From positions 1-37,628 of the forward strand of contig JADFCW010000020.1 in assembly GCA_017161705.1 (NCBI GenBank): a stretch of 37,628 bases of DNA, in the 5' to 3' direction. Shown one piece after another: positions 1 to 8,221 of the stretch. The translations under genes were made by a program, and so were the position numbers. Below the pieces are notes generated by a model. That model did not search any database. It was given only the letters and a program-made list of their open reading frames with translations, and had not been told where the DNA came from. Origin of the DNA: Candidatus Sumerlaeota bacterium. GTDB taxonomy: Bacteria > Sumerlaeota > Sumerlaeia > JADFCW01. Position 1 is the first letter of the stretch. The number at the start of each line of letters is the position of its first letter.

Positions 1-1
1 C

Positions 2-925
2 TACGCCTATCATTTGGCGCTTTCCTGCGCCTACGAGCCGCTGATGCATCCGCAATTCGACGAAATCCTCGAGATTGCCTCGCGCCATGAAGTCCCCGAA
101 TGGGGAATTGTGACCAACGGCGTGCTCCTGAACGAAAAGGTTTCCGCGGCGCTGATTCAGCGCCGCATGGTCGTGCTTAGCGTTTCGCTCGACGGCGCAA
201 CACGCCAGACGTATCGCGACATTCGCGGCGTGGACGCCTTCGACCGCGTGCTCGGCAACGTTCGCACCTTGCAGGCGATGAAACGCCGCGCCGGAAGCGA
301 GCTTCCGCATCTGTTTGTCAACTTTGTTCTGATGAAGCGCAACGTCGGCGAGATTGTGCCCTTTTTGGAACTGTGCCGCGAACTAGGCGCCGAGGACGTG
401 ACGTTTGTCCACGTCATGCCGCGTTCGCGCGACAATCCCGACTCGCTGCTGCTTGCGCCCGACCTGTACGCTGCCGCCTACGAGGCTGCCCGCCGCGTCA
501 TTGCCGACAGCTCCATGCGTGTGTTGCTTCCCGCGCCGTTCACGGCCGAAGAACTGGCCGCCGCCGACGGCGCCCCGCGCGAACGGCGGTTGCAGCAAAG
601 CCGAAGCAGCGACTTGCGCAACGCCGGCGCGCGCGTGACGTCGCAGCGCGTCGAGGCCGCCGGCGATACCATCTACTGCGCGTCTCCGTGGATGATGCTC
701 TTCATTTCGCCCAACGGCGACGTCCATCCGTGCAGCCATCGCCAGAACGACCCGCCTTTCGGCAATCTTGCCACGTCTCCCTTCGAGGCGATCTGGAATG
801 GGCCGGCTTTTCTCGAACTGCGCCGCCGCCTTTATGCGCATGACCTCGAAGGCCGCTGTCTGGCCTGCGAAGCCCAGACGCCCAACAGTGAACCGATGGT
901 CCGGCGCCCCATTCGCTTGTTGTGA
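2..925 (+). CDS. Radical SAM protein with C-terminal SPASM domain (5' end outside window)
   Basis: The reading frame is open from the first bases of the window, so the N-terminus with the CxxxCxxC radical-SAM cluster motif lies outside. What remains is the later part of the radical SAM barrel: the segment around CAYEPLMHPQF sits where family members have GGEPLLHP, and TNGVLL and SVSLDGA are typical strand motifs. A SPASM-type C-terminus follows, with cysteines in YCASPW, HPCSH and RCLAC that would bind an auxiliary 4Fe-4S cluster; FGNLATSPFEAIWNG is the usual SPASM signature. Such proteins modify peptides or act in cofactor synthesis; the substrate cannot be read here. The track start at TTG 14 is an artefact of the window edge. 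The gene converges on the next one across a shared terminator. Confidence 0.85.
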   Translation, partial: YAYHLALSCAYEPLMHPQFDEILEIASRHEVPEWGIVTNGVLLNEKVSAALIQRRMVVLSVSLDGATRQTYRDIRGVDAFDRVLGNVRTLQAMKRRAGSELPHLFVNFVLMKRNVGEIVPFLELCRELGAEDVTFVHVMPRSRDNPDSLLLAPDLYAAAYEAARRVIADSSMRVLLPAPFTAEELAAADGAPRERRLQQSRSSDLRNAGARVTSQRVEAAGDTIYCASPWMMLFISPNGDVHPCSHRQNDPPFGNLATSPFEAIWNGPAFLELRRRLYAHDLEGRCLACEAQTPNSEPMVRRPIRLL

Positions 926-1024
926 CTCTGCCCGTCTGTGGGATTATCCAAACCCGAAGTCTTTCCCCCCGCTCTTCCTCCCCGCAGGCGGGGAGAGGGA
1001 AGGGAGGAGTTTTCCGATAGAGGC

Positions 1025-1076
1025 AAAAAAAAGAGAGCCGCTGCCTTGCGTGGCAGCGGCCCTTTGTTTGTTTTTG
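1025..1076. terminator. Bidirectional rho-independent terminator
   Basis: A perfect 9-bp stem GCCGCTGCC / GGCAGCGGC (1037-1045 and 1052-1060) with a 6-nt loop is followed on the plus strand by a T-rich run (1063-1076) and preceded by an A-run (1025-1032) that gives a T-run on the minus strand. It lies between two convergent genes and can end both transcripts. Confidence 0.85.
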
Positions 1077-1099
1077 TCTTGGCGCTTTTCTGACGCCTC

Positions 1100-2506
1100 T
1101 CAGGCCAGCGACAGGATGTCTTTCGGCACTTCCAGGCGGATTTTCTTTTCCATCGCTTCGAGGCCAAGCAGCGCGGGGACGGCGCTCTTCAGGCCGACCA
1201 TGCCGTCGCAGAACGGATTGAGCTTGTCGAGCACGGACTGTTTGAAGCCGGTCAGCTCGATCTCGTAGGTAGCTTTCTTCAACGAGGCTGTGGCGGTGTC
1301 CACAAGGTCCACGATGTCCATGCCGGCGACTTTTTCCAGACGCGTTCCCGGCGAGGGCGTGCCGTTCAGAACGATACCGGCCTTGTGTTCCTTGTGAATC
1401 ACGTTCGGGCTGTTCAACGGCTCGCGATGGGCGGCGGGCATCCACAGTTGCTCCTGCACGCCGGGTTCGAGGAAGAACAACCCGCAGAGTTTCGACAGGT
1501 GGGCCATGATCAGCGTGCCTTTTTCGCCCTGAATGATCTCGAAGGCCTCGCCGAACGGGCTGAACGAGTTGGTGGTGATGGACTGATAGGTCAGCTGGAT
1601 GCCGTCGGGGTACTCGTAGATCAGGTGCACGTTGTCGAAAATGTCGCGTTTGGGAAGGTTGGCGCCCATCTTGCTGTCGTCGTTGTCAATCTTGCCGACG
1701 CCAACGATGGCTTCGGGCATTTTATCTTCCATGAACCAGTTCATGATGTCGAGCTGGTGGCTGGCCAATTCGGTCATCAGTCCGCCCGAATACTTGCGGT
1801 AGAGCCGCCAGTTGAGGACTTCGTCTTCGGTTTCATAGCCCCATTTTTTGAAGTCCACGCCCTGCATGGGCTCGGCGGGCTTGCGCCACGTGCCGTTGCG
1901 GTTCCACTGACAGGTGATGTTGTTGATCTTGCCGAGCAGTCCCTTGTCAATGTAATGCCCCTTGGCGAAGTGATAGAGCGGATGGTAGCGGAGATGGTGG
2001 CCGATTTGGAGGATTTTGCCGGCAGCCATTTGCGCCTTGAGCATGGCCTTGCAGGAGGGAATGTCATAGGCCATGGTTTTTTCGCAGAAGACATGGCGGC
2101 CGCATTTGAACGCTTCCTCGACCATTTCCTTGTGGAACTTCAAGGGTGTCACGATCATGACGGCGTCCATGTCGGCTTCTTTGAGCAACACGCGCCAGTC
2201 GTCGTAAATCTTGGCCTGTCCGCCGGCAATCTTATTGGCTTCCTGAGCGCGTGCGGGGAGCACGTCGCAGACGGCCGTGAACTTCCAGCCGGGCACGCGC
2301 AGGGCTGCCGGCATGAGGTTCAGACGGGCCTGGCTGCCGCAGCCAATGAGACCCACTTTGAAAGGCCGGTCGTCGGGGGCTCCCGCGGCCGCAGGTGCAG
2401 CCTCGGCGGCCCACGATTTGTAAGCCTCGATCATGGCCGCGCTGCCCGCGAGGAATCCCGCCGAGGTCTGGAGAAATCCTCTCCGACTCACACTCTGATT
2501 GTTCAT
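1100..2506 (-). CDS. Tat-exported Gfo/Idh/MocA family oxidoreductase
   Basis: The protein has 468 residues. It begins with a twin-arginine signal (SRRGFLQT, then a hydrophobic stretch and an AEA-type cleavage region near residue 35), so it is probably exported folded with NAD(P) bound. The Rossmann fold follows (VGLIGCGSQA, AVCDV) and the EKP motif appears as CEKTMAYD near residue 140: the conserved Lys is kept and Pro is Thr. GHHLRYHPLYH and NWRLYRKYSGGLMTELASHQLD match the C-terminal sugar-binding domain of this family. These enzymes oxidise or isomerise sugars or inositols; the substrate is unknown. The start is set by AAGGAGGAGG just upstream of ATG 2506. It may be periplasmic and is apparently monocistronic, ending at the bidirectional terminator. 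Confidence 0.9.
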   Translation of the reverse strand: MNNQSVSRRGFLQTSAGFLAGSAAMIEAYKSWAAEAAPAAAGAPDDRPFKVGLIGCGSQARLNLMPAALRVPGWKFTAVCDVLPARAQEANKIAGGQAKIYDDWRVLLKEADMDAVMIVTPLKFHKEMVEEAFKCGRHVFCEKTMAYDIPSCKAMLKAQMAAGKILQIGHHLRYHPLYHFAKGHYIDKGLLGKINNITCQWNRNGTWRKPAEPMQGVDFKKWGYETEDEVLNWRLYRKYSGGLMTELASHQLDIMNWFMEDKMPEAIVGVGKIDNDDSKMGANLPKRDIFDNVHLIYEYPDGIQLTYQSITTNSFSPFGEAFEIIQGEKGTLIMAHLSKLCGLFFLEPGVQEQLWMPAAHREPLNSPNVIHKEHKAGIVLNGTPSPGTRLEKVAGMDIVDLVDTATASLKKATYEIELTGFKQSVLDKLNPFCDGMVGLKSAVPALLGLEAMEKKIRLEVPKDILSLA

Positions 2507-2708
2507 TGTTCCTCCTCCTTAAGGGGGACGTTGGATTACCGCTTGTTTTTTGCGCTGTGTTTCTTTCCACACAAACGGCAGTTCTTCTCTTTCTGTTTAT
2601 CCGACCGTCAAGCTCAAAAAAAGGTTAGGCTGGGCGCGCGCAACTTGTTGAGGGAAAAACATCCGGCGCATCGGCCAGGTCTAGCGAGGTGTCTTTTCAA
2701 TCCTTTTC

Positions 2709-2728
2709 GGACGCCGAGGACGGCGTCC
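2709..2728 (-). other. Hairpin downstream of rpsA
   Basis: A perfect 8-bp inverted repeat GGACGCCG / CGGCGTCC with a 4-nt loop lies 9 bases after the S1 stop codon. No T-run follows on the minus strand, so it is more likely a 3'-end stabilising hairpin or rho-assisted end than a classical terminator. Confidence 0.4.
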
Positions 2729-2736
2729 CTCCCGCC

Positions 2737-4800
2737 TTACAGCTCGGACGTATCCTCCAGGTCCGCTGGCGCAGCGTCCAGGTCCGCCGGCGCCTTGTCG
2801 CGCGGCGGCGGTTCGGTATCGGCAAGGTTCAATTCCCGCAGCAACTCGCCGATGTTCAACCCAACGGCTGATGTCTTCTGTGTATAGGCAGCCACCTCCC
2901 GCGATTCCTGCTCCTTCAGAAAAGCACGCCGGCTCAGCGAAATCTTTTGCTCCCGGCTGTCTATTTTGATCACCTTCGCCTCGACCGTGTCGCCGACTTT
3001 CACGACATCTTCGGGTTTATCCACGCGCTCTGTGTCCAACTGCGAGATGTGGATCAGGCCCTCGACTTCCGGGGCCAGTTGCACAAACACGCCGTAGGGC
3101 GTCACGCTGGTGACCGGTCCTTGCACGACCGATCCTACGCGATGCGACTCGACGAAGCGTTCGAACGGGCTTTTCGCCAGTTGCTTCAGTCCCAGGCTGA
3201 TCCGCCGTTTTTCGCCGTCCAGCCGCAGGACAACCGCCTCGACCTCGTCGCCGACTTTGACATAATGGGACGGCGACTTCGGCTTTTTCTCCCACGACAT
3301 GTCGGAGACATGGATGAGTCCTTCGATCGCGTCGGTCAGCCGTACGAACGCCCCATAGGAAGTCACCGAGGTCACGGTTCCCTTCACGACGGTCTGGGGT
3401 GGGAACCGCTGCTCGACCTCCAGCCACGGGTCCTTGGTCACCTGCTTGAGGCCCAGGGACATGCGTCGCTGCGCTTTGTCCACGCTCAGAACGACGGCTT
3501 TGACCGTATCGCCCACGCGCAGATAGTCTTCTACTTTCTTTGGTCCTTTGTCCCAGGAGAGATCGGAGGCATGGATCAGACCGCGGACGCCTTCTTCGAG
3601 GCTGACAAACGCGCCGAATTCCGCCAGGCCGACAACTTTGCCTTTGACGATGGTTTCGGGCGGATATTTCTCTTCGATTTTTTCCCACGGGTCGGGCCGC
3701 GCCTGTTTCCGGCTGAGGGCGATTCGCCCCGTTTCGCGGTCCACGCTGATCACGCGAACCTTCAGGTCCCGCCCTTCTTTCAAATACTCCCTCGGATCGG
3801 CGTTGATCTCCCACGAAACCTCGGAGCGCGGGATCAGGCCGTCAATGCCGCCGAGGTCGGCAAATGCGCCGAAGTCCATGATCTTTCGCACGCGTACCAC
3901 GCGCTCCTGTCCGACTTCGAGGGAGTCGAGGATGCGGCGGCGTTTGCGCTCGGCGTCTTCCTGCAGCAATTTCCGGCGCGAGACAATCACGCGCTTTCGC
4001 TCGCGGTCGGTCTCCAGCACGCAAACTTGGACTTCCCGGCCAACCCACTCCTCGAGGTTTTCGACCCGCGAGGTATCTATTTGCGAGGCGGGCATGAACG
4101 CCGGAATCCCCACGTCCACGATCAAGCCCGATTTGACCACTTGCACCACCCGGCCCGTCAGGGTGCTTTGCTGTTTGGCTGCTTCGGTGATCCGCTGCCA
4201 TGCAATCTCGGCCGCAGCCTGACGGTAGGAAACAAAGACCTGGCCGGTGTCCGTCTCGCGGCCCATGATCCGCACCGGAATGCGGTCGCCGACGGCCACG
4301 CGGATTTCCCCCTGAGGGTCCACGAACTCGTCAATTTCGATGATCCCCTCGGCCTTGTCGCCCACGTCCACCAACACATAGGTGCGCTTGACATCCACAA
4401 TTTCGGCTTCCACGATATCGCCGGCCGAAAAGTCCTGAATCTTGTCGAGGTAGGCGTCCAGCATCTGGCCGAATTCATCACTAGAGGCTGCGCCGGCTGT
4501 TTCGGCGGACGTTTCTACTTCTTCTTCCACCGCTTCCGTTTCCGGTTCGACCTCCACCGCTGCGGCCTTGCCGTTCGACAGCGGTTCCGCCGATTCCGCG
4601 GCAGCCACGGGGGGCTGTGCGGACGCGGCCATGGGCGACGGCTCCGTTCCCTCCAGCGCCTCGCCGGTTTCGTCCTTGGGCGTCCGGTCTGTTCCCCCCA
4701 AAATCCTTAAAGGATCGATCGGCGACAGTTCGTCTTCGATTTCACCGCCGATGGGTGCTTCTTTTTCCGGATTCACGGGGCCGTGATTTTCATTGGACAT
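2737..4800 (-). CDS. rpsA: 30S ribosomal protein S1, six S1 domains
   Basis: This 687-residue protein has six S1 (OB-fold) RNA-binding repeats, roughly at residues 122-190, 205-275, 290-370, 375-455, 462-543 and 550-630. Repeats 3 to 6 carry the standard signatures (DFGAFADLGGIDGLI, EFGAFVSLEEGVRGLIHASDLSW, SYGAFVRLTDAIEGLIHVSDMSW, PYGVFVQLAPEVEGLIHISQL). Six repeats is the number in E. coli-type S1, which recruits mRNA to the 30S subunit. An acidic, Ala/Glu/Pro-rich extension of about 120 residues precedes the first repeat and is longer than in classical S1. The C-terminus is also charged and of low complexity. Start ATG 4800 has CAGGAG upstream at about 11 nt. The gene stands alone with a 376-nt leader region. 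Confidence 0.93.
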   Translation of the reverse strand: MSNENHGPVNPEKEAPIGGEIEDELSPIDPLRILGGTDRTPKDETGEALEGTEPSPMAASAQPPVAAAESAEPLSNGKAAAVEVEPETEAVEEEVETSAETAGAASSDEFGQMLDAYLDKIQDFSAGDIVEAEIVDVKRTYVLVDVGDKAEGIIEIDEFVDPQGEIRVAVGDRIPVRIMGRETDTGQVFVSYRQAAAEIAWQRITEAAKQQSTLTGRVVQVVKSGLIVDVGIPAFMPASQIDTSRVENLEEWVGREVQVCVLETDRERKRVIVSRRKLLQEDAERKRRRILDSLEVGQERVVRVRKIMDFGAFADLGGIDGLIPRSEVSWEINADPREYLKEGRDLKVRVISVDRETGRIALSRKQARPDPWEKIEEKYPPETIVKGKVVGLAEFGAFVSLEEGVRGLIHASDLSWDKGPKKVEDYLRVGDTVKAVVLSVDKAQRRMSLGLKQVTKDPWLEVEQRFPPQTVVKGTVTSVTSYGAFVRLTDAIEGLIHVSDMSWEKKPKSPSHYVKVGDEVEAVVLRLDGEKRRISLGLKQLAKSPFERFVESHRVGSVVQGPVTSVTPYGVFVQLAPEVEGLIHISQLDTERVDKPEDVVKVGDTVEAKVIKIDSREQKISLSRRAFLKEQESREVAAYTQKTSAVGLNIGELLRELNLADTEPPPRDKAPADLDAAPADLEDTSEL

Positions 4801-5176
4801 GAAACAACATGCTCCTGAAAAGCGATTCGTGATTCACACTCGCGCAAACGCATCCGTCTGCTTGCCGCACTGGTGCGGCGGGCCCCTTCCCATGAGTATC
4901 GCTAAGAGTTATGCGGTATTCGGGTGTGACCGCGTGTTGCCGGTTTGTTTTTGTTTCCACCCTTCGCGGCAACACAGCGGCGGATTCAGCTGGAGACGCT
5001 CCCGCGCGGTTTGCGTGAAAGGATTCCGCCGGGCGACCGGTCGTCTTTTTCTTCCTCGCTTTTTGCACCTGGCTGTTCCTACCGCCGAACACAGGATGGT
5101 TGCTAAAAGCCCGCCTCGCCTCTGTCAAGGCTAATCCAACCCCGCTGTCGCGGCCGAGATCTTTTCCGCAAACAGG
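4801..5176 (-). promoter_or_regulatory. rpsA leader/intergenic region with a hairpin
   Basis: This 376-nt gene-free stretch lies between the P-loop ATPase gene and rpsA, both on the minus strand. It contains a perfect inverted repeat GCCGCAC-TG-GTGCGGC at 4864-4879, about 65 nt upstream of the rpsA start, and the rpsA Shine-Dalgarno. No convincing gene was seen; overlapping track ORFs lack ribosome sites or family features. Autoregulation of S1 through its leader is known in E. coli; a similar role here is only inference. Confidence 0.35.
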
Positions 5177-5800
5177 TCAAGCTGGGAGATGGTAGTCTTT
5201 TATGACTTTGGAGACGTTCTGCGCACAGCTGCGGCGCTGCGCCCAGAGATCGTAGAGATGGCGCAGCGCCTCGCGGAGATTGCCGTTGTGTTTGTCAAAT
5301 AGATGAAAAATCAGATCCGACGGCAGGGCATCGGCTCCCGCCAACTGGGCCGCAATGTAGCCGAGCAACTGCGGGGTTGTCCGGCACTCGATCAAGGTCG
5401 GCAGCAGGCCCGGGCGGTGCGACGTGATGATCAGTCCGCCGGCGCGCGAGGTTTTCCGTTTCAACCGCGCCCACGACCGCGGCCGCATCAGGTCGGCGCC
5501 GTCGAAAAGCACAACATCGCGCATGTTCAATTCGGTGATAAACCGGCGCAAAGCATCCGGCGGGAACGAGTTCTCTTCCTCCGTCAGGCGCAGCCGCGCA
5601 GGTGTGAAGCCCAGGGCGCGCAAATGCGGTTCGAGGTCTTCGAGCAGCGTGGTCTTGCCGGAGCCGTGGGGGCCGACGACGGCTGCGCGATACTCCAGCG
5701 CTTTCAGCCGTTCCAGCAATTCGGGCCAGGTAATCCCGAGCGGGCAGTAGCGAATGCGCAGAACGCGGTCGGCGGAAAATGGATTGTCTCGGGCTTTCAT
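5177..5800 (-). CDS. P-loop ATP-binding protein of unknown function
   Basis: This 207-residue protein has a clear Walker A (GPHGSGKTT, about residue 43) and a Walker B-like strand ending in acidic residues (RDVVLFDGADLM, about residue 95). LIITSHRPGLLPTLIEC resembles the sensor region of small AAA/ABC-like ATPases. The C-terminal quarter (LFDKHNGNLREALRHLYDLW) looks like an AAA lid helix pair. No DNA-binding or membrane segment is visible. Its ATG overlaps the stop of the upstream gene (ATGA at 5797-5800), so it is translationally coupled to the arrestin-like and DUF3592 genes and probably acts with them. The biological role is not recognised. Confidence 0.75.
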   Translation of the reverse strand: MKARDNPFSADRVLRIRYCPLGITWPELLERLKALEYRAAVVGPHGSGKTTLLEDLEPHLRALGFTPARLRLTEEENSFPPDALRRFITELNMRDVVLFDGADLMRPRSWARLKRKTSRAGGLIITSHRPGLLPTLIECRTTPQLLGYIAAQLAGADALPSDLIFHLFDKHNGNLREALRHLYDLWAQRRSCAQNVSKVIKDYHLPA

Positions 5801-6180
5801 TCTGGGCTGGCGAAATCCGGATAGAGCAGAATTTCCCTGCCGGTTGGCGACAGAGTGATTTCGAGCCGCTCGGTCTCGCCCGAAGGTTCGACCACAAGTT
5901 CAATGGCCCACACGAGCGAAATCAATTTGCCCGAAAAACTGTAAGGTGCTTTTGGCAGCGTGAAACGGAGCGGTTGTTGATCGCTCAGCGGCGGGCGATC
6001 GAAGCGGAGCGCAGCGGCAACTTCCGTGTCCGTCGTGCCTTTGCCGCGCGTGAACCAGAACAGGCGGACCTCGATGGATTCCGCCGGTTGGTTCAGCCGC
6101 CAGGCGACGTGGCCCTCGACGGTCTCGCTCGGCAAGAACGCTGTGCGGTTGTCGCGGAGGACAATGTAAAGGGCGCTCAC
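5797..6180 (-). CDS. Small arrestin-like (Spo0M-type fold) protein
   Basis: This 127-residue protein appears all-beta. The pattern of SETVEGHVAWRLNQPAESIEV, a central strand with RLFWFTRG, and PYSFSGKLISLVWAIELVVE resembles the core of arrestin-like or Spo0M-like beta-sandwiches, in which a PFSF-G-LISIxW motif is common. There is no signal peptide or membrane span. The start is GTG 6180, overlapping the stop of the upstream gene (GTGA), and its own stop overlaps the ATPase start, so the three genes form a coupled operon. The upstream DUF3592 protein ends in a domain with similar features, suggesting the two interact or share ancestry. The fold call is by pattern only. Confidence 0.6.
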   Translation of the reverse strand: MSALYIVLRDNRTAFLPSETVEGHVAWRLNQPAESIEVRLFWFTRGKGTTDTEVAAALRFDRPPLSDQQPLRFTLPKAPYSFSGKLISLVWAIELVVEPSGETERLEITLSPTGREILLYPDFASPE

Positions 6181-7925
6181 GGCTCGTCTCCTTGTTCTCC
6201 ATTGGCGGGCAGGACTGTAAAATCGAACTCTTCATTGACGTCGGGCCATCTGTCCACTTCACCGTGTACTTTGACTTTCCAGACGATTGTATTATTGGGC
6301 GCCGAGAACGAGTGCATCGTATGGGGGGGAATCACGAACCGACCGCGCCCGATTCCCATTTCGGTGCGGTGCGTGGTATCGGCGATGGGGATCGCGGCGA
6401 AAGTCTTCGTATCCGTGGCGGTCGAGGTGCCGCGGCGATACGTGGCTTGCTCGCGGCCCTGGAGTTCAATGCGCAGACGGGAGAGTTTCGACGTCCGGCC
6501 TTTCAACTCCCACTCGATATCCACGGCTGCACCGAGGGGCGCCGCGGCTGCGCTGAGATGGATGCGCGGCCATGGGTTGAACAGGGCAAGGAAGTAATAG
6601 ATGCTGCCGGCGATCATGGCGAGCCCCGCCAGCAGAAAAGGGATCGCAAAAAGGGTTTCGAAATAATTGAGACGGCCTTTTTGCCAACCGGCGGCCACGT
6701 CGGCAAACAGAAATGAGCATATACCGTTCCAGGCGAGTGCGAGGAAAGCCATACCCGCGAACTTGGCCGCCCGTATGCCTTTGGCTTCCAGTGTCACGGG
6801 CCCGGGCGCCGCGTCGGGCAAGGTCCTATGGCGGATTGGCCGCGGTCCACCGGCAGGGTCCATTCTTGTCCAATGCTGCTTATCTTCCACACCGGGCGGG
6901 CGGAGGCGATGAGCAAGACCGATGGCGCCGATTCCCATGAAGGCCAGCGGGATGAGTCCGAAAAGCAGAACAGGAGAGAGCCCCCGTTTGAGGACGGCGT
7001 CGTGCGGGTCTTTGGGATTGACAAAACAGATGGTTTCACGGCCCGGCGGATGCTGCCGCACCACTTTCGCCTTTCCCTCATAGCCGCTGGAGGATAACCG
7101 CAATAAGCCGTAGCGGTTCGACCGGTATTGTTTTCCGTTCACCTCATATTCATACAGAATGTCTATGCTGTAGGTATGGCCGTCATCGTTGGAGTGTGTG
7201 CGCACGGTGCTGGAGATCACTTTGCAAGGCGTGGGCTCCCACTGGCGCGCGGCAAGCCAGCGAAAAACAGGAAGAACCGTAAAGTAATATGACAGCATTC
7301 CGCCGATCAGGAAGAATGCGCCAAAGACGAGTATGCCTCCGGCGGGGCTGGCGACCTTTCGGGGGCGCGGCGTTTTTTTCGATAGGGATACGGACTTTTT
7401 TGCCCGCTTCTTTTTCTTCGAGCGCGCCCCGCCGAACCACAGAAAATAAAGCCCGCCGGCGCCAATCGCCGGGAAGATCAGCGTGATCAGACACGCCAGT
7501 CCCACCAGCGGGCTTTGCGGTTGGAGAATCGCTTCAGTCGGATTCGCGGGATTCACATAACAGCGGGCCGTGCTGCCTGCCGGAAAGCAGTCGGCAAGCC
7601 GCTGTGCCTTGTTGTAGCTCGAATAGCGGGCGCTGCCAAACGTATACTGGTGCGACGTGTATCGCTCGCCGTTGTATGTGTAGCGATATGCAACCTGAAC
7701 CTGATAGGGATTTTCGCCGCCGACATCGTTGACGCCGCTCGAGAGAATCTCGCATTCGACCGTCGGCCAGCTATGGGAACGCGCATTGCGGACGGTCTGC
7801 TGCGCCACGACAACCGTAAGGGCGGAACCGACAAGGAAGAAGGCCGCGAATACTATCGAGCCCACAACCCTGCCCGCACAACCGGGATTGCGGGAGGAGT
7901 TCGCGCCAGATTTGACCGTGAACAT
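6177..7925 (-). CDS. Membrane protein with two DUF3592 modules and a C-terminal beta-sandwich region
   Basis: The 582-residue protein contains two DUF3592-type modules. Each is an N-terminal transmembrane helix, an extracytoplasmic segment with the W-P-x-x-C motif and a CYVNP-like motif, and a second helix: first SWPTVECEILSS to ARCYVNPANPTEAIL (residues about 50-130), then WEPTPCKVISSTV to ICFVNPKDPHDAVL (about 230-320). Two more hydrophobic segments follow near residues 395-460. The last 120 residues are soluble and contain WELKGRTSKLSRLRIELQG and GRGRFVIPP, resembling an arrestin-like sandwich as in the downstream 127-residue protein. Function is unknown. Start ATG 7925 has GAGGA upstream. 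It is first in a coupled three-gene operon. Confidence 0.75.
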   Translation of the reverse strand: MFTVKSGANSSRNPGCAGRVVGSIVFAAFFLVGSALTVVVAQQTVRNARSHSWPTVECEILSSGVNDVGGENPYQVQVAYRYTYNGERYTSHQYTFGSARYSSYNKAQRLADCFPAGSTARCYVNPANPTEAILQPQSPLVGLACLITLIFPAIGAGGLYFLWFGGARSKKKKRAKKSVSLSKKTPRPRKVASPAGGILVFGAFFLIGGMLSYYFTVLPVFRWLAARQWEPTPCKVISSTVRTHSNDDGHTYSIDILYEYEVNGKQYRSNRYGLLRLSSSGYEGKAKVVRQHPPGRETICFVNPKDPHDAVLKRGLSPVLLFGLIPLAFMGIGAIGLAHRLRPPGVEDKQHWTRMDPAGGPRPIRHRTLPDAAPGPVTLEAKGIRAAKFAGMAFLALAWNGICSFLFADVAAGWQKGRLNYFETLFAIPFLLAGLAMIAGSIYYFLALFNPWPRIHLSAAAAPLGAAVDIEWELKGRTSKLSRLRIELQGREQATYRRGTSTATDTKTFAAIPIADTTHRTEMGIGRGRFVIPPHTMHSFSAPNNTIVWKVKVHGEVDRWPDVNEEFDFTVLPANGEQGDEP

Positions 7926-8221
7926 GCCGTTGCCATCCTCGCGTTTGCCGCCTCTTTCGGACCCATTGAGTTATGAATACAACTATACGGGGGTTCAACC
8001 CCAAAAACATACCCGGTTGCAGTTTGCACAAGGGCTACCCGAGTGGCTTTTTTCATTTGACAGTGAGCCGTCCATTTTTTGACATGTGGGACGTTGTCTG
8101 GGGTTGGTCGGGCTGCAAAAAAGCCCGATTTTGTAAAAGAATGGTTTGTGAAATTGATCACAAATTGCGCGGACTTGGCAGTCCATCACTTCGCAGCCTA
8201 TTTTTCGAGCATGGCCTGGCG
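7926..8221 (+). promoter_or_regulatory. Divergent control region of the hydrogenase operon
   Basis: These 296 nt separate the minus-strand DUF3592 operon from the plus-strand hydrogenase operon. They contain two TTGACA hexamers (8057-8062 and 8079-8084) that could be -35 elements, although no good -10 box lies at the right spacing, a small palindrome GGGGTT-C-AACCCC at 7990-8002, and the Crp-type palindrome listed separately. No gene was found in this stretch. Confidence 0.5.
8145..8164 (+). promoter_or_regulatory. Crp/Fnr-family operator upstream of the hydrogenase operon
   Basis: The sequence TTTGTGA-AATTGA-TCACAAA is a perfect 7-bp inverted repeat with a 6-nt spacer. It contains the full TGTGA-N6-TCACA consensus of Crp-type regulators. 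Fnr sites are instead TTGAT-N4-ATCAA. Its centre lies about 67 nt before the proposed start of the first operon gene. Because it overlaps ATG 8141, it argues that the protease is not translated from that upstream ATG. Confidence 0.65.

Noticed and set aside
1385-2887. 500-residue plus-strand ORF opposite the Gfo/Idh gene
   Set aside because: Antisense shadow, crosses an intergenic region and the end of rpsA, no domain.
2947-4710. 587-residue plus-strand ORF opposite rpsA
   Set aside because: Mirror of the S1 coding frame; its repetitive content reflects the S1 repeats read in reverse.
7974-8045. Possible tRNA (GGGGGTTCAACCCC and CCCGAGTGGC stretches)
   Set aside because: No acceptor, D or anticodon stem pairing could be arranged around these motifs.
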